From NCBI GenBank assembly GCA_021779535.1, contig JAJYAM010000001.1, forward strand, positions 97,152 through 161,151: DNA of 64,000 nucleotides, read 5' to 3'. The notes beneath the pieces are model-generated. The model was not told the origin of the DNA, ran no database searches, and was given only the letters and a program-made list of their open reading frames with translations. A program made the position numbers and the translations under genes. Every line of letters begins with the position of its first letter. Position 1 is the stretch's first letter. Positions 51,049 through 59,886 of this stretch are shown in pieces. This stretch comes from Pseudomonadota bacterium (lineage in GTDB: Bacteria; Pseudomonadota; Gammaproteobacteria; Steroidobacterales; Steroidobacteraceae).

Positions 51049-51829
51049 ACCGGAAGGTACGAGCGAGGATCTTGCCGAGGGCACGCTGATCTCGCACCTG
51101 CTGGAGCTGCGCGATCGGCTGCTGAAAGCGATGATGGCGATCGGGATCTGCTTCATCCCGACCGCGACCTACATGAACCAGCTGTTCACGTGGGTCGCGA
51201 AGCCGCTGATTCACCGGCTGCCGGCCGGCTCGACCTTGATCGCGACGAGCGTGGTGGCGCCGTTCATGGTCCCGTTCAAGCTCGCGCTGGTCGCGGCGAT
51301 CGCCCTGGCGATGCCGTACGTGCTCTTCCAGGCCTGGGCGTTCATCGCGCCGGGGCTGTACCGCCACGAAAAGAAGCTCGCGATTCCGCTGCTGTTCTCG
51401 AGCGTGCTGCTGTTCTACCTCGGCGCGGCGTTCGCGTACTTCTTCGTGTTCCCGGTGATGCTCGGCTTCTTCGTCTCGACCACGCCGAAGGGCGTGATGA
51501 TGATGACCGACATGGGGAATTATCTCGACTTCGTGATGGTGCTGCTGCTCGCGTTCGGGGCGGCGTTCGAGGTGCCGATCGCGACCGTTCTGCTCGTCTG
51601 GGCGGGCATCGTGAAAATCACCAGCCTGACGAAGAACCGCGGCTTCGTACTGCTCGGGGTCTTCATCGTCGCCGCGTTCCTGACCCCGCCGGATGCGGTC
51701 TCGCAGAGCTTCATGGCGGTGCCGATGTACGTGCTCTACGAGGTCGGGATCGTGATGTCGAAGGTGCTGCTGAAAGACAAGATCGCCGCACGCGCGAAGG
51801 AAGAGTCCGAGCGGGGCGCTCCGGGCTAG
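51041..51829 (+). CDS. tatC: Twin-arginine translocase subunit TatC
   Basis: The core Tat receptor. The start at the ATG 51041 gives 262 aa with six membrane helices. The conserved N-terminal motif LISHLLELRDRLLKA, the Pro-rich periplasmic APFMVPFKLAL region, QAWAFIAPGLYRHEKK and the late AAFLTPPDAVSQ are all present. It ends the tatABC operon. An EamA transporter follows after 18 bp and may be co-transcribed. Confidence 0.97.
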   Translation: MTEPEGTSEDLAEGTLISHLLELRDRLLKAMMAIGICFIPTATYMNQLFTWVAKPLIHRLPAGSTLIATSVVAPFMVPFKLALVAAIALAMPYVLFQAWAFIAPGLYRHEKKLAIPLLFSSVLLFYLGAAFAYFFVFPVMLGFFVSTTPKGVMMMTDMGNYLDFVMVLLLAFGAAFEVPIATVLLVWAGIVKITSLTKNRGFVLLGVFIVAAFLTPPDAVSQSFMAVPMYVLYEVGIVMSKVLLKDKIAARAKEESERGAPG

Positions 51830-51847
51830 GCGCTCGCGTCCGCCGGC

Positions 51848-52780
51848 ATGCCAGTCGATTCCCGCCGTCCGGCGAAGCTCGCGCTGGCCCTCGCGACCGT
51901 CTACCTGGTCTGGGGCTCGAGCTTCCTGTTCACGAAGATCGGGGTGGCGCATCTGCCGCCGGCGCTGTTCGCCGGCGCACGTTTCGCGACCGCGGGGCTC
52001 GTGCTCACGCTGATCGCGCGCCGCTGGCTGCGCGAACCGTGGCCCGGCACGGGCCGTGATTACCGCCACGTCGCCGTGTGCGGCGTGTTGATGGTCTTCG
52101 GGAGCAACGGGCTCAGCGTCTGGGCGATGCGCTACTTGCCCTCGCACGAGGTCGCGCTGCTGAACGCCACCTCGGCGCTGTGGATCGCGACGCTCGGCGC
52201 ATTCGGCCGGCGGGGCCATCGACTGACGGTGGCGGCGATCGTGAGCCTCGCGCTCGGCTTCATGGGCACCGCGTTGATGCTCGCGCCGGCGGCGCAGCCG
52301 CAACCGCGGATGCTGACCGCGAAGCTCGCCGTCGTCGCCGGCTGCCTCGCCTGGTCGCTCGGCACCGTGTACTACCGCAACTCGGGAACGCGCATGACGC
52401 CCTTGATGTTCGTCGGCCTGCAGCTGATCGTCGGCGGCGCGCTGCTGCTCGCGACGGGATTCGCGACCGGCGAGGCCGCGCGATGGTCGCTCGATCTGCC
52501 CGGAGCCGTATCGCTCGCCTACCTGACGTTCGCGAGTTCCTGCCTCGCGTATTCCGCGTATGGTTGGCTCGCGGTCAACACGACGCCGACGGTGGTCGGC
52601 ACCTACAGCTACGTGAATCCGACGATCGCGACCTTCCTCGGTTGGCGGTTCCTGCACGAGACCTTGACCCGGCGGCAGATCGCCGGGATGGCGACGGTCA
52701 TCGCCGGCCTGCTGCTGTTGACGCGGAGCCAGGCCGGCCGGTTCGCACGGCGCGGCGGGACCGAGCCGGGCACGCGCTGA
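51848..52780 (+). CDS. EamA/DMT-family permease
   Basis: The 310-aa product has ten membrane helices in two EamA repeats. The first starts LALALATVYLVWGSSFLFTKIG and shows LLNATSALWIATLGAF; the second contains VGTYSYVNPTIATFLGWRFLHE (quoted in part), the typical DMT end of repeat 2. Members export amino acids, drugs or metabolites, and the substrate is not readable. It follows tatC by 18 bp. Confidence 0.9.
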   Translation: MPVDSRRPAKLALALATVYLVWGSSFLFTKIGVAHLPPALFAGARFATAGLVLTLIARRWLREPWPGTGRDYRHVAVCGVLMVFGSNGLSVWAMRYLPSHEVALLNATSALWIATLGAFGRRGHRLTVAAIVSLALGFMGTALMLAPAAQPQPRMLTAKLAVVAGCLAWSLGTVYYRNSGTRMTPLMFVGLQLIVGGALLLATGFATGEAARWSLDLPGAVSLAYLTFASSCLAYSAYGWLAVNTTPTVVGTYSYVNPTIATFLGWRFLHETLTRRQIAGMATVIAGLLLLTRSQAGRFARRGGTEPGTR

Positions 52781-52801
52781 GCGCGCGCCCCCACCCGGGC
52801 G

Positions 52802-53176
52802 TCAATCGCGCCGGACGATGATCTGGATCCGGCCGCGCGGCCCGATGAACCACGAGCCGATCATGCTCACGATGCTGACGATCAGCGCGCTCCAAAACGC
52901 CGCGGAGAAGCTCGCGACGTGCATCCCGGGAAGCATCCAGGCGACCAGCGCGACCATCCCGGCATTGATCACCAGCAGGAACAGTCCCAGCGAGAACACC
53001 GTCATCGGCAGCGTCAACAGGATCGCGACCGGTCGGACGACCGCGTTGACGACGCCGAGCAGCACGCCGGCGAGCAGGAGCGTCGCCGGACCGTCGATCG
53101 TGATGCCCGGGACCCACGCGGTCGCTATCCACAGACCCAGCGCAGCGATCGCGGCGCGAATCAGAAAGCCCAACAT
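52802..53176 (-). CDS. Four-helix membrane protein of the 'phage holin family 4' type (PF04020-like)
   Basis: The 124-aa product has four membrane helices and the family hallmark GVLLGVVNAVVRPVAILLTLPMTVFSLGLFLLVINAGMV (quoted in part). Despite the family name these are ordinary chromosomal membrane proteins; there are no phage genes nearby. Function is unknown. It ends convergent to the EamA gene. Confidence 0.85.
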   Translation of the reverse strand: MLGFLIRAAIAALGLWIATAWVPGITIDGPATLLLAGVLLGVVNAVVRPVAILLTLPMTVFSLGLFLLVINAGMVALVAWMLPGMHVASFSAAFWSALIVSIVSMIGSWFIGPRGRIQIIVRRD

Positions 53177-53257
53177 GTGAACCCTTCCTCCGTCGCCGGA
53201 ACCTGCGGGCGGGGCGTCAGGATATCAAGCGCAGCCGGCGGCGCGCGATCGGATCGA

Positions 53258-53773
53258 TCAATAGTCGAGGCCGGGGAGCGGCGGCTCGGCCGGCGGCTGC
53301 GGCAGCGGCTGCATTCGCGGGGGCTTCTCGAGCGCGACCTTCAGCCGCGCGAGGCCCCGCCCCCACCCGACCCGCACGCGCTTGTAGAACGCGTCCCAGG
53401 CGGCGGCCTCGGAGATCCCGGAGCCGAGTAACCGCAGCGACGTGCGGCCGGGCCCGTCGCGGGAATCGAGCAGGAAGTCGTCGACGATCGCGCTTGCGCA
53501 GGGCGGCATCCCGCGCTCGGCGAAGTAGATCAACCGCAGCCGCCGATTCGGGTCGTACACGTCGATCCGCGCTTCCCGGCCACGCTCGCGGTCGCCGACG
53601 CGGTACTGGCCGCCGGCGCGCGCGTCGATCCAGGCCTCCGCGCCCAACCAGATCCGCACCAGCGCGGGCTCGGTCAACGCACGCCAGACACGTGCCGGCG
53701 GCGCCTCGATGTCGGCCAGGCAGGCATAACCGCGGGTCCCGGTGCGGGCAGTTTTCAAGGGAGATCTCGTCAC
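53258..53773 (-). CDS. SRPBCC/AHSA1-like protein with a proline-rich tail
   Basis: A START-like domain protein of the AHSA1 group: IEAPPARVWRALTEPALVRIWLG at the start of the fold (quoted in part), DPNRRLRLIYFAE in the middle and the long C-terminal helix EAAAWDAFYKRVRVGWGRGLARLKVALE (quoted in part). I prefer GTG at 53773 (VTRSPLKTARTG), giving 171 aa, because the longer frame runs into the divergent promoter. The last 20 residues are Pro-rich (QPLPQPPAEPPLPGLDY). A ligand-binding or stress role is possible but unproven. Confidence 0.8.
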   Translation of the reverse strand: MTRSPLKTARTGTRGYACLADIEAPPARVWRALTEPALVRIWLGAEAWIDARAGGQYRVGDRERGREARIDVYDPNRRLRLIYFAERGMPPCASAIVDDFLLDSRDGPGRTSLRLLGSGISEAAAWDAFYKRVRVGWGRGLARLKVALEKPPRMQPLPQPPAEPPLPGLDY

Positions 53774-53814
53774 TTTCGGGACTGATAGAATCCCGCATCC
53801 GCGGAGGAACATCC

Positions 53815-54198
53815 ATGACGTACGTCGATATCGTGACCGGCCTCGCAGTTCTGCAGTACCTCGTGTTCGGATTCAAGGCCGGCGCCGCCCGCGAGCGCTA
53901 CGGCATACGGGCGCCGGCGGTCACCGGCCACGAGATCTTCGAGCGCCGCTTCCGCGTGCAGCAGAACACGCTCGAGCAGCTGATCGCGTTGTTGCCGGGC
54001 TTGTACCTGTTCGGCCGTTATCTCGATCCGCGCTGGGGCGCGGCGATCGGCGGCCTGTACCTGCTGGGCCGCGAACTGTATTCGGCCGCCTACGTCCGCG
54101 ATCCTGCGAAGCGCGGTCCGGGCTTCGGACTGTCGTTTCTCGCGGTCACGGTCCTCGTGCTCGGCGGCCTGGCCGGGGCGCTGCGCACGCTGTTCTGA
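53815..54198 (+). CDS. MAPEG-like small membrane protein
   Basis: The 127-aa product has four membrane helices and the MAPEG pattern RRFRVQQNTLEQLIALLPGLYLFG (the ERxxxxNxxE-like glutathione-binding helix; quoted in part) with later YLLGRELYSAAYVRDPAKRGPGF. Bacterial MAPEG proteins have glutathione-related activities, but many are uncharacterised. The ATG at 53815 follows GGAGGAAC, and TAGAAT (near 53786) is a possible -10. It is divergent from the SRPBCC gene. Confidence 0.87.
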   Translation: MTYVDIVTGLAVLQYLVFGFKAGAARERYGIRAPAVTGHEIFERRFRVQQNTLEQLIALLPGLYLFGRYLDPRWGAAIGGLYLLGRELYSAAYVRDPAKRGPGFGLSFLAVTVLVLGGLAGALRTLF

Positions 54199-54231
54199 GT
54201 CCGCGCCGGTGCGCGCGCGAGGGCGCACGCG

Positions 54232-54237
54232 TATAGT
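54232..54237 (+). promoter_or_regulatory. Candidate -10 box for the TPP riboswitch transcript
   Basis: TATAGT (five of six consensus bases) is placed so that transcription would start near 54244, exactly at the riboswitch 5' stem. No clear -35 box is seen in the GC-rich DNA upstream. Confidence 0.5.
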
Positions 54238-54240
54238 AGC

Positions 54241-54347
54241 CACCGCTGGGGTGGTCCCGTCGCCGGGGCCTGAGATGCCGAGCGGGCGCGATCCTGCGCC
54301 TCGCGGCAAACCCATAGAACCTGATCCGGTTAATGCCGGCGGAGGGA
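54241..54347 (+). ncRNA. TPP (THI-element) riboswitch
   Basis: All core TPP-aptamer blocks are present in order: CGCTGGGGTG, GGGGCCTGAGATGCC (the CUGAGA pyrimidine-sensing loop), CAAACCCATAGAACCTGATC and GGTTAATGCCGGCGGAGGGA. The closing P1 stem (CCGC near 54243 with GCGG near 54339) includes the first bases of the GGAGGGAG ribosome-binding site of the next gene. Ligand binding would therefore hide the site and switch translation off. There is no separate terminator hairpin. Confidence 0.95.
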
Positions 54348-54350
54348 GCG

Positions 54351-56501
54351 ATGCCTCGAATTCGAACGGCCCGGCGGGCCGCTTTCCTGATGTTCTACGC
54401 GTCGACCGTGCTGCCGTACGCCAGCGCGCACGCGGCGAGATCGGCCGCCGGCGGCGAGCCCGATACCCTGCGGAAGATCGTCGTGACCGCGACGCTGCGC
54501 GCAGTGCCGGACGTCGATCTCGCCGGCAGCGCGACCGTGCTCGGCGCGCACACCTTGCGCGCCGCCGGTGAGCAGCATTTCGAGGACGTGCTCCCGCTGG
54601 TGCCGAACCTCAACTGGTCCGGTGACACGTCGCGGCCGCGTTACTTTCAGATCCGCGGAATCGGCGAGCTGGAACAGTACCAGGGCGCGCCGAACCCCTC
54701 CGTCGGCTTCATCATCGACGACATCGATTTCAGCGGCCTCGGCTCCGCCGCGACGCTGTTCGACATCGCGCGGATCCAGGTGCTGCGCGGCCCGCAGGCG
54801 ACGATCGACGGGGCGAATGCGCTCGCCGGGCTGATCGTCGTCCAGAGCGAAGCTCCCGCCGACCGATTCGGGGGACGGGTCGAAGTCGGCGCCGGCGACT
54901 ACGGGACGCGGTCGTACGGCGCGGTGCTGACCGGCCCGGTTCCGGCGCTCGATTCGGCGTTTCGCATCGCCGCGCAGCGCTACGTCAGCAACGGCTTCTA
55001 CACGAACGTCTTCCTGCATCGGAACAACACCAACAACCGCGACGAGACCACGCTGCGCGGCCGCTGGCGTTACCGGCCGGATCCGAACCTGCGGGTCGAC
55101 CTGACGGTGCTGCATGTCGCGATCAACAACGGCTATGACGCGTGGGCGGTCGACAATTCGCGCACGACCGAGTCCGATCAGCCGGGGGAGGACGTGCAGC
55201 ACTCGACCGGCGTATCGCTGCACTCGATCTACCGGGGCTGGCACGCGGCGACGCTGACCGCGATCGCGACGTATGCACGCTCGTTGATCGGCTACGGCTA
55301 CGACGGCGACTGGGGGAATGAGCGCCTCTGGGCGCCCTACACCTACCAGTACAGCGAGTTCCAGGCGCGGAACCGCTCGACCCGGAGCCTCGAGCTGCGA
55401 CTCGCGTCGCCGGCGCGGCCGGGGATCGATTGGCTGGTCGGCGTGTACGGGTTCGAGATGCGCGAAGGCCTGAGCGACACGAATCTCGGCGTGTACGTCG
55501 ATCCGATACAGCAGTACGCGTCGACGACCGATTCGGTGCTGACGAGCCGTTATCGCGATCGCAACGTCGCCCTCTACGGCGAGATCGGCGGTGAGATCGG
55601 CTCGCGCACGCGATGGTCGGTCGGCGTGCGCGGCGAGCGGCACACGACGCGCTACCACGACCTGACGACCAATCTCGGTGCGCCGTCGACCAGCAACGCG
55701 TTCGCGCCGTCCTTCGCGCTGTGGGGCGGGCACCTGTCGATCGACTATGCGCTGCGGCCCGAAGAGCACCTCTATGCGTTGATCTCGCGGGGCTACAAGG
55801 CGGGCGGCTTCAACTTGAGCCAGGGCCTGCCGGCCGGCGAGCGCACGTTCGGCTCCGAGTCGCTGATCGATTACGAGATCGGGCACAAGCTCGTGGCCGA
55901 TCGCGGCCGCGTGCAGGCCGACACGTCGATCTTCTACATGCGCCGCCAGTCGCCGCAATTGAAGACCGGCACGCAGCTCGTCGCCGACGATCCGAACACG
56001 TTCGTGTTCTACACGGGGAACGCGAGCTCCGGCTATTCCTACGGGGTCGAAAGCAGCCTGCGCTGGCGGGCGACGCGGACCATGACGTTCGGCGCGGCGT
56101 TCGGATGGCTGCAGACGCTCTACCGCGGGTTCGTCCAGAACGGAATCCTGCTGCCCGACCGGCCCCTGCCGCATGCGCCGGACTGGCAGGGCGCGCTGAA
56201 CGCGCAATGGCAGGACCCGCGCGGACCCTACGCGCGCATCGACGTGACCGGCCTGGGCGGCTTCTACTACGATCTGCCGCCGAACCCGACCCGGTCACAT
56301 CCCTACGGGCTCGCGAACGTCAAGGTCGGCTGGAAGGACGCGCGCTACGACGTCGATCTGTGGGTCCGCAATGTGCTGAACAAGGACTACACGGTCCGCG
56401 GATTCTATTTCGGCGACGTGCCGCCGAACTTCCCGAACGCGCTGTATACGCAGCTCGGCGACCCGAGGACCTGGGGCGCGGACCTCACGGTGCGCTTCTA
56501 G
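54351..56501 (+). CDS. TonB-dependent receptor under TPP riboswitch control (candidate thiamine/precursor transporter)
   Basis: The start is the ATG at 54351, 2 bases after the GGAGGGAG site that ends the riboswitch; the track start at 54333 lies inside the aptamer. The 716-aa product has a signal peptide (about 1-29), TonB-box-like LRKIVVTATLR, plug motifs VPNLNWSGDTSRPRYFQIRG, VGFIIDDIDF and VLRGPQATIDGANALAG, and a barrel ending LTVRF. Thiamine-regulated receptors of this kind (Omr-type) are known from riboswitch surveys in other bacteria. Uptake of thiamine, TPP or a pyrimidine/thiazole precursor is inferred from regulation alone. No thi gene is adjacent. Confidence 0.92.
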   Translation: MPRIRTARRAAFLMFYASTVLPYASAHAARSAAGGEPDTLRKIVVTATLRAVPDVDLAGSATVLGAHTLRAAGEQHFEDVLPLVPNLNWSGDTSRPRYFQIRGIGELEQYQGAPNPSVGFIIDDIDFSGLGSAATLFDIARIQVLRGPQATIDGANALAGLIVVQSEAPADRFGGRVEVGAGDYGTRSYGAVLTGPVPALDSAFRIAAQRYVSNGFYTNVFLHRNNTNNRDETTLRGRWRYRPDPNLRVDLTVLHVAINNGYDAWAVDNSRTTESDQPGEDVQHSTGVSLHSIYRGWHAATLTAIATYARSLIGYGYDGDWGNERLWAPYTYQYSEFQARNRSTRSLELRLASPARPGIDWLVGVYGFEMREGLSDTNLGVYVDPIQQYASTTDSVLTSRYRDRNVALYGEIGGEIGSRTRWSVGVRGERHTTRYHDLTTNLGAPSTSNAFAPSFALWGGHLSIDYALRPEEHLYALISRGYKAGGFNLSQGLPAGERTFGSESLIDYEIGHKLVADRGRVQADTSIFYMRRQSPQLKTGTQLVADDPNTFVFYTGNASSGYSYGVESSLRWRATRTMTFGAAFGWLQTLYRGFVQNGILLPDRPLPHAPDWQGALNAQWQDPRGPYARIDVTGLGGFYYDLPPNPTRSHPYGLANVKVGWKDARYDVDLWVRNVLNKDYTVRGFYFGDVPPNFPNALYTQLGDPRTWGADLTVRF

Positions 56502-57421
56502 CGCATCGTGACCCGCCGGGCCCGGTTCGAGAACGCGCGCGCCTCGAGCCAGCGCCGGACGCGCACGGCATCGGCGACCCGCGTGTACTTTCCCCAGGAA
56601 TCCAGGAGCACGATCACGAGCCGGCGTCCGCCGATCACGGTCTCCATCACGAGGCAGTGGCCCGCGGCGTTGATGAAGCCGGTCTTCTGAACGATGATCC
56701 GCCACGCGCGATTGGCGACCAGCCCGTCGGTCGTGCCGAACTCCACCAGGCGCCGGCGCACGCGGACCGCATAGCGCCGGTCGGTCGAGAACCGCCGGAT
56801 CGTCGGATTATGCGAGGCGGCGACGACGAGCTTCTCGAGGTCCCCCGGCGTCGACACGTTGCGACTGGTGAGCCCGGTCGGGTCAGCGAAATGCGTGTGC
56901 GTCATCCCGAGCGCCAGCGCCTTGCGGTTCATCGCCAGTATGGCGGCCGGCAAGCCGCCGGGATAATTGTCCGCGAGCGTGCGCGCCGCCCTATTCTCCG
57001 AGGACATCAGCGCAAGATGCAGCAACTGGCCCCGGGTCAGCGTCGTCCCGACCTTCAGGCGCGAGTACCAACCCTTGCCGTGGATCCGGTCGGCCGGCTT
57101 GATCGTGATCCGCTGATCCAGCGGCTGGTTCGCGTCGAGGACCACCAGCGCGGTCATCAACTTCGTGATCGAGGCGATCGGCTGGACCGCGTCCGGCCGC
57201 TTCGCATACAGCACCGCGCCGTTGGTCGTATCGACGACCAACGCCGCGCTCGAGCGCACACCGGGACCGCGCAGCCGCGCCGGGTGGTGGAGCGGATGGC
57301 GCAGATGATGGCGGCCGTGATGATGGGCCGGGGTCGCGAACGACGGCGCACCGATCAGCAACGCGGCGAACGCTCCACAGATCGTCGCCGCCCTCTGAAG
57401 CCGTCGACCGTTGGCGGACAT
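56498..57421 (-). CDS. D-alanyl-D-alanine endopeptidase (PBP7/S11 family)
   Basis: A periplasmic penicillin-binding protein that trims peptidoglycan cross-links. The 307-aa product has a signal peptide (about 1-30), a His-rich linker (HHHGRHHLRHPLHHPARLRG) and the S11 active site: S84-ITK-87, SEN (141-143) and KTG (about 243). It lacks the C-terminal membrane-anchoring domain of PBP5/6, which favours the PbpG/PBP7 type. It converges on the thiamine-regulated receptor with a 4-bp overlap. Confidence 0.9.
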   Translation of the reverse strand: MSANGRRLQRAATICGAFAALLIGAPSFATPAHHHGRHHLRHPLHHPARLRGPGVRSSAALVVDTTNGAVLYAKRPDAVQPIASITKLMTALVVLDANQPLDQRITIKPADRIHGKGWYSRLKVGTTLTRGQLLHLALMSSENRAARTLADNYPGGLPAAILAMNRKALALGMTHTHFADPTGLTSRNVSTPGDLEKLVVAASHNPTIRRFSTDRRYAVRVRRRLVEFGTTDGLVANRAWRIIVQKTGFINAAGHCLVMETVIGGRRLVIVLLDSWGKYTRVADAVRVRRWLEARAFSNRARRVTMR

Positions 57422-57508
57422 GATTCTCCCTATCGAGCTTGCGCAACTTTACCGCGGGCCACGGGATCTGCAATAGGCCGCGCACGATCCGCGGTGATTT
57501 ATTTGACC

Positions 57509-58507
57509 TCAGGCCGGCGCTTCGGCGCCCGGCGCTCGCCGCAATTCCTTGTCGTGATACATCCGATGCTCCGCGAGACTCTGGAGTTCGCGCAGCTCGC
57601 GGGCATCCTTCGGATACGAGGCGGCGCCGATGCTCACGCTACAGCGAATCATTCGCGAACGCAGATCGAGGGTCGTCTTGAAGACGTTGTGGCGGATCCG
57701 GTTGACGATCGCCGCGGCGACCTCGGGAGGCGCCCCCGGCAACAGCACCGCGAACTCGTCCGCTCCGCAACGCGATGCGCGATCGCTCGAGCGGATGCTC
57801 CGCTGCAGGCACCGCGCGACCATCGTCAGCGCACCGTCGCCCGCGTCCCGGCCGAACTCCTCGTTGATCCGGTCGAGCTGGTTCACGTCGATGAACAGCA
57901 CCGAGTACGGCCGGTGATCGCGTTCGCGCGATCGGTGCTCCTGGTCCCAGACCGCCTCGAACGCGCGCGCGTTGAGCAATCCGGTCAGCGGGTCGTCGTG
58001 TGCCAAGCGCTCGATACGGTCCCGCGCCTCGGTCACGTCGGCCGCGAGAGTCGAGGTCACGTAGGCGACGAGCAGGATCGGCGCCATCACGCCGACCGTC
58101 CGTGCGCCCATCGCGAGCCAGTTCGGATCGAGCCCCGGAGTCGCGATGGCGAGACCCGCGTACACCGCGATGGCCGCGCCGACCTGCGCCATCGCGGTCG
58201 CCCGCCCGAGCGCGAACGCGCTGAGGATCAAGGGCAGCAGGTACAGGTTCACCAGCGGGCTGTTGGCCCGCCCGGTGAACCAGAGGACCGCGCTGACGAA
58301 TGCGACCATCGCCCAGGACTCGACCTGCACCCGGGTGCGGCTGCGGTTCGGCAGGAAGCGACGCGAACGGAACACCGCGATCGTCGCCGCAAACGCGGCC
58401 AGCAGCGACACGAGCGCCCAGGGATGCGCGCCGATCGAGCTCGACCAGACCAGCACCAGCGCCGCGAGCGCGAGGCACAGGATCTCGATGGAACGGATGC
58501 TGCGCAC
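57509..58507 (-). CDS. Membrane GGDEF-domain protein with a GADEF active-site motif
   Basis: The 332-aa product has about six membrane helices (residues 1-150) and a C-terminal GGDEF domain (about 165-325) starting HDDPLTGLLNARAFEAVW with the Mg/nucleotide motif FIDVNQLDRINEEFGRDAGD. The signature loop reads RCGADEF instead of RxGGDEF, so the second Gly is Ala. No upstream RxxD inhibitory site is obvious. It may be a weak diguanylate cyclase or a degenerate receptor. c-di-GMP is relevant here because a c-di-GMP riboswitch precedes pilM in the same window. Confidence 0.88.
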   Translation of the reverse strand: MRSIRSIEILCLALAALVLVWSSSIGAHPWALVSLLAAFAATIAVFRSRRFLPNRSRTRVQVESWAMVAFVSAVLWFTGRANSPLVNLYLLPLILSAFALGRATAMAQVGAAIAVYAGLAIATPGLDPNWLAMGARTVGVMAPILLVAYVTSTLAADVTEARDRIERLAHDDPLTGLLNARAFEAVWDQEHRSRERDHRPYSVLFIDVNQLDRINEEFGRDAGDGALTMVARCLQRSIRSSDRASRCGADEFAVLLPGAPPEVAAAIVNRIRHNVFKTTLDLRSRMIRCSVSIGAASYPKDARELRELQSLAEHRMYHDKELRRAPGAEAPA

Positions 58508-58522
58508 GCGTCCGTGCGTCCT

Positions 58523-59782
58523 TCAGCGCCGCGACGCGGACAGCGCGCGGTCGGGCGTCGCGCGGAGCCGCCCCAGCACCTCGACCGCGCGGCGCACCTC
58601 CGGATCGGTTCGGATCTGGGCCGGGGTCGAGGGCACGCCGCGGGCGGCGGGCGGCGGCGGCTTCAGGACGATGTCCGGCAGCAGCCCCGTGTGATTGATC
58701 GAGACGCCGGAGGGCGTGTAGTAGAGCGAGGTCGTGAGCTTCAGCGCACGCCCGCCGGGCAACGGCATCACCGTCTGCACCGAGCCCTTGCCGAAGGTGC
58801 GCTGGCCCATCAACGTCGCCCGGTGATGATCCTTGAGCGCGCCGGCGACGATCTCCGCCGCCGACGCCGAGCCGCCGTCGACGAGCACGACGATCGGCGC
58901 GCCGTGCAACAGGTCGCCCGGCGTCGCATCCATCTGGAAATTCGCATCCGGCGTCCGGCCGCGCGCGCTCACGATCACACCGCCGTTCAGGAAATCGCCG
59001 GCGACGGACACGGCCGCGTCCAGCACGCCACCGGGGTTCTCGCGCAGGTCGAGCACGAGGCCGCGGAGCGATCCGTGATTGCGCGCGAGCAACGCCTGCA
59101 GCGCCGCCTTCGCATCCGGACCGGTCTGCTGGGTGAACTCGGCGATCCGCAGGTAACCGATCCCGGAGCCGAGGTCGAGCGAACTGACGCTGCGCATCTC
59201 GACCGGACCGCGCTTGACCGTGAACACGATCGGCGTATCGCTCGAACCGCGGAGCACGCCGATCCGCACCGTCGTGCCCGATTTGCCGCGCATCCGATCG
59301 ATCGTTTCGGCGAGGCTCGCATTCGTGACCGGCGTGCCGTCGATCGTCGCGATCACGTCGCCCGGACGCAGCCCGGCCGCGGCGGCGGGCGACCCCGTGA
59401 ATACCGAGACGACGACGACTTCGCCGTCCTGCATCGACACCTCCAGGCCGACGCCGGAGTACTCGCCGGAGCTGTTGATCCGCACCTGCGTGTATTGGTC
59501 GCGATTCAAGTACTCGGAATACGGATCGAGCGAGGCGACCATCCCCCGGATCGCGGCCTGCAGCAGCCGGTGGTCACCGACCGGTTCGACGTAATCGCGC
59601 TCCACGCGGTCGAGCACGAGCGCGAACATCTGCGCGTCGTGCCAGGGCAGGTCGGCGCCGAGCGGCACGGATTTTTGCGCGAACACGCCGCGCGCGGTGC
59701 CGAGCGCGAGTCCGATCGCGACGCCGAGCGCGAGAGTGAGGAAACCACGGGCTCTAGGAGAGATCATCGGGAGGCGAAGCAT
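58523..59782 (-). CDS. S41-family carboxyl-terminal processing protease (CtpA type)
   Basis: A periplasmic serine protease that degrades or trims envelope proteins, in several bacteria peptidoglycan hydrolases. The 419-aa product has a signal/anchor (about 8-34), a PDZ domain (GVGLEVSMQDGEVVVVSVFTGSPAAAAGLRPGD, quoted in part) and the S41 core. The catalytic Ser is in DGGSASAAEI (about 305) and the Lys is 25 residues later in FGKGSVQTVMPL. The order envC-ctpA on one strand is conserved in Gammaproteobacteria. Confidence 0.93.
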   Translation of the reverse strand: MLRLPMISPRARGFLTLALGVAIGLALGTARGVFAQKSVPLGADLPWHDAQMFALVLDRVERDYVEPVGDHRLLQAAIRGMVASLDPYSEYLNRDQYTQVRINSSGEYSGVGLEVSMQDGEVVVVSVFTGSPAAAAGLRPGDVIATIDGTPVTNASLAETIDRMRGKSGTTVRIGVLRGSSDTPIVFTVKRGPVEMRSVSSLDLGSGIGYLRIAEFTQQTGPDAKAALQALLARNHGSLRGLVLDLRENPGGVLDAAVSVAGDFLNGGVIVSARGRTPDANFQMDATPGDLLHGAPIVVLVDGGSASAAEIVAGALKDHHRATLMGQRTFGKGSVQTVMPLPGGRALKLTTSLYYTPSGVSINHTGLLPDIVLKPPPPAARGVPSTPAQIRTDPEVRRAVEVLGRLRATPDRALSASRR

Positions 59783-59886
59783 ACGCGGTGCGGCGCCGCG
59801 GCAACAATCACGGGATACGCAGTTTTCCGAACCGATTCTCGCTGCGTTGCGTCAATCGCGACTCGACCCATCGCCTCCCCACCCCC

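Noticed and set aside
52802-53176. Possible prophage remnant (holin name)
   Set aside because: The family name is misleading; there are no integrase, lysis or structural genes, no att repeats and normal base composition around it.
54333-54350. Upstream ATG of the thiamine-regulated receptor
   Set aside because: This ATG is inside the conserved 3' part of the TPP aptamer. The ATG at 54351 has the GGAGGGAG site immediately upstream and gives a proper signal peptide.
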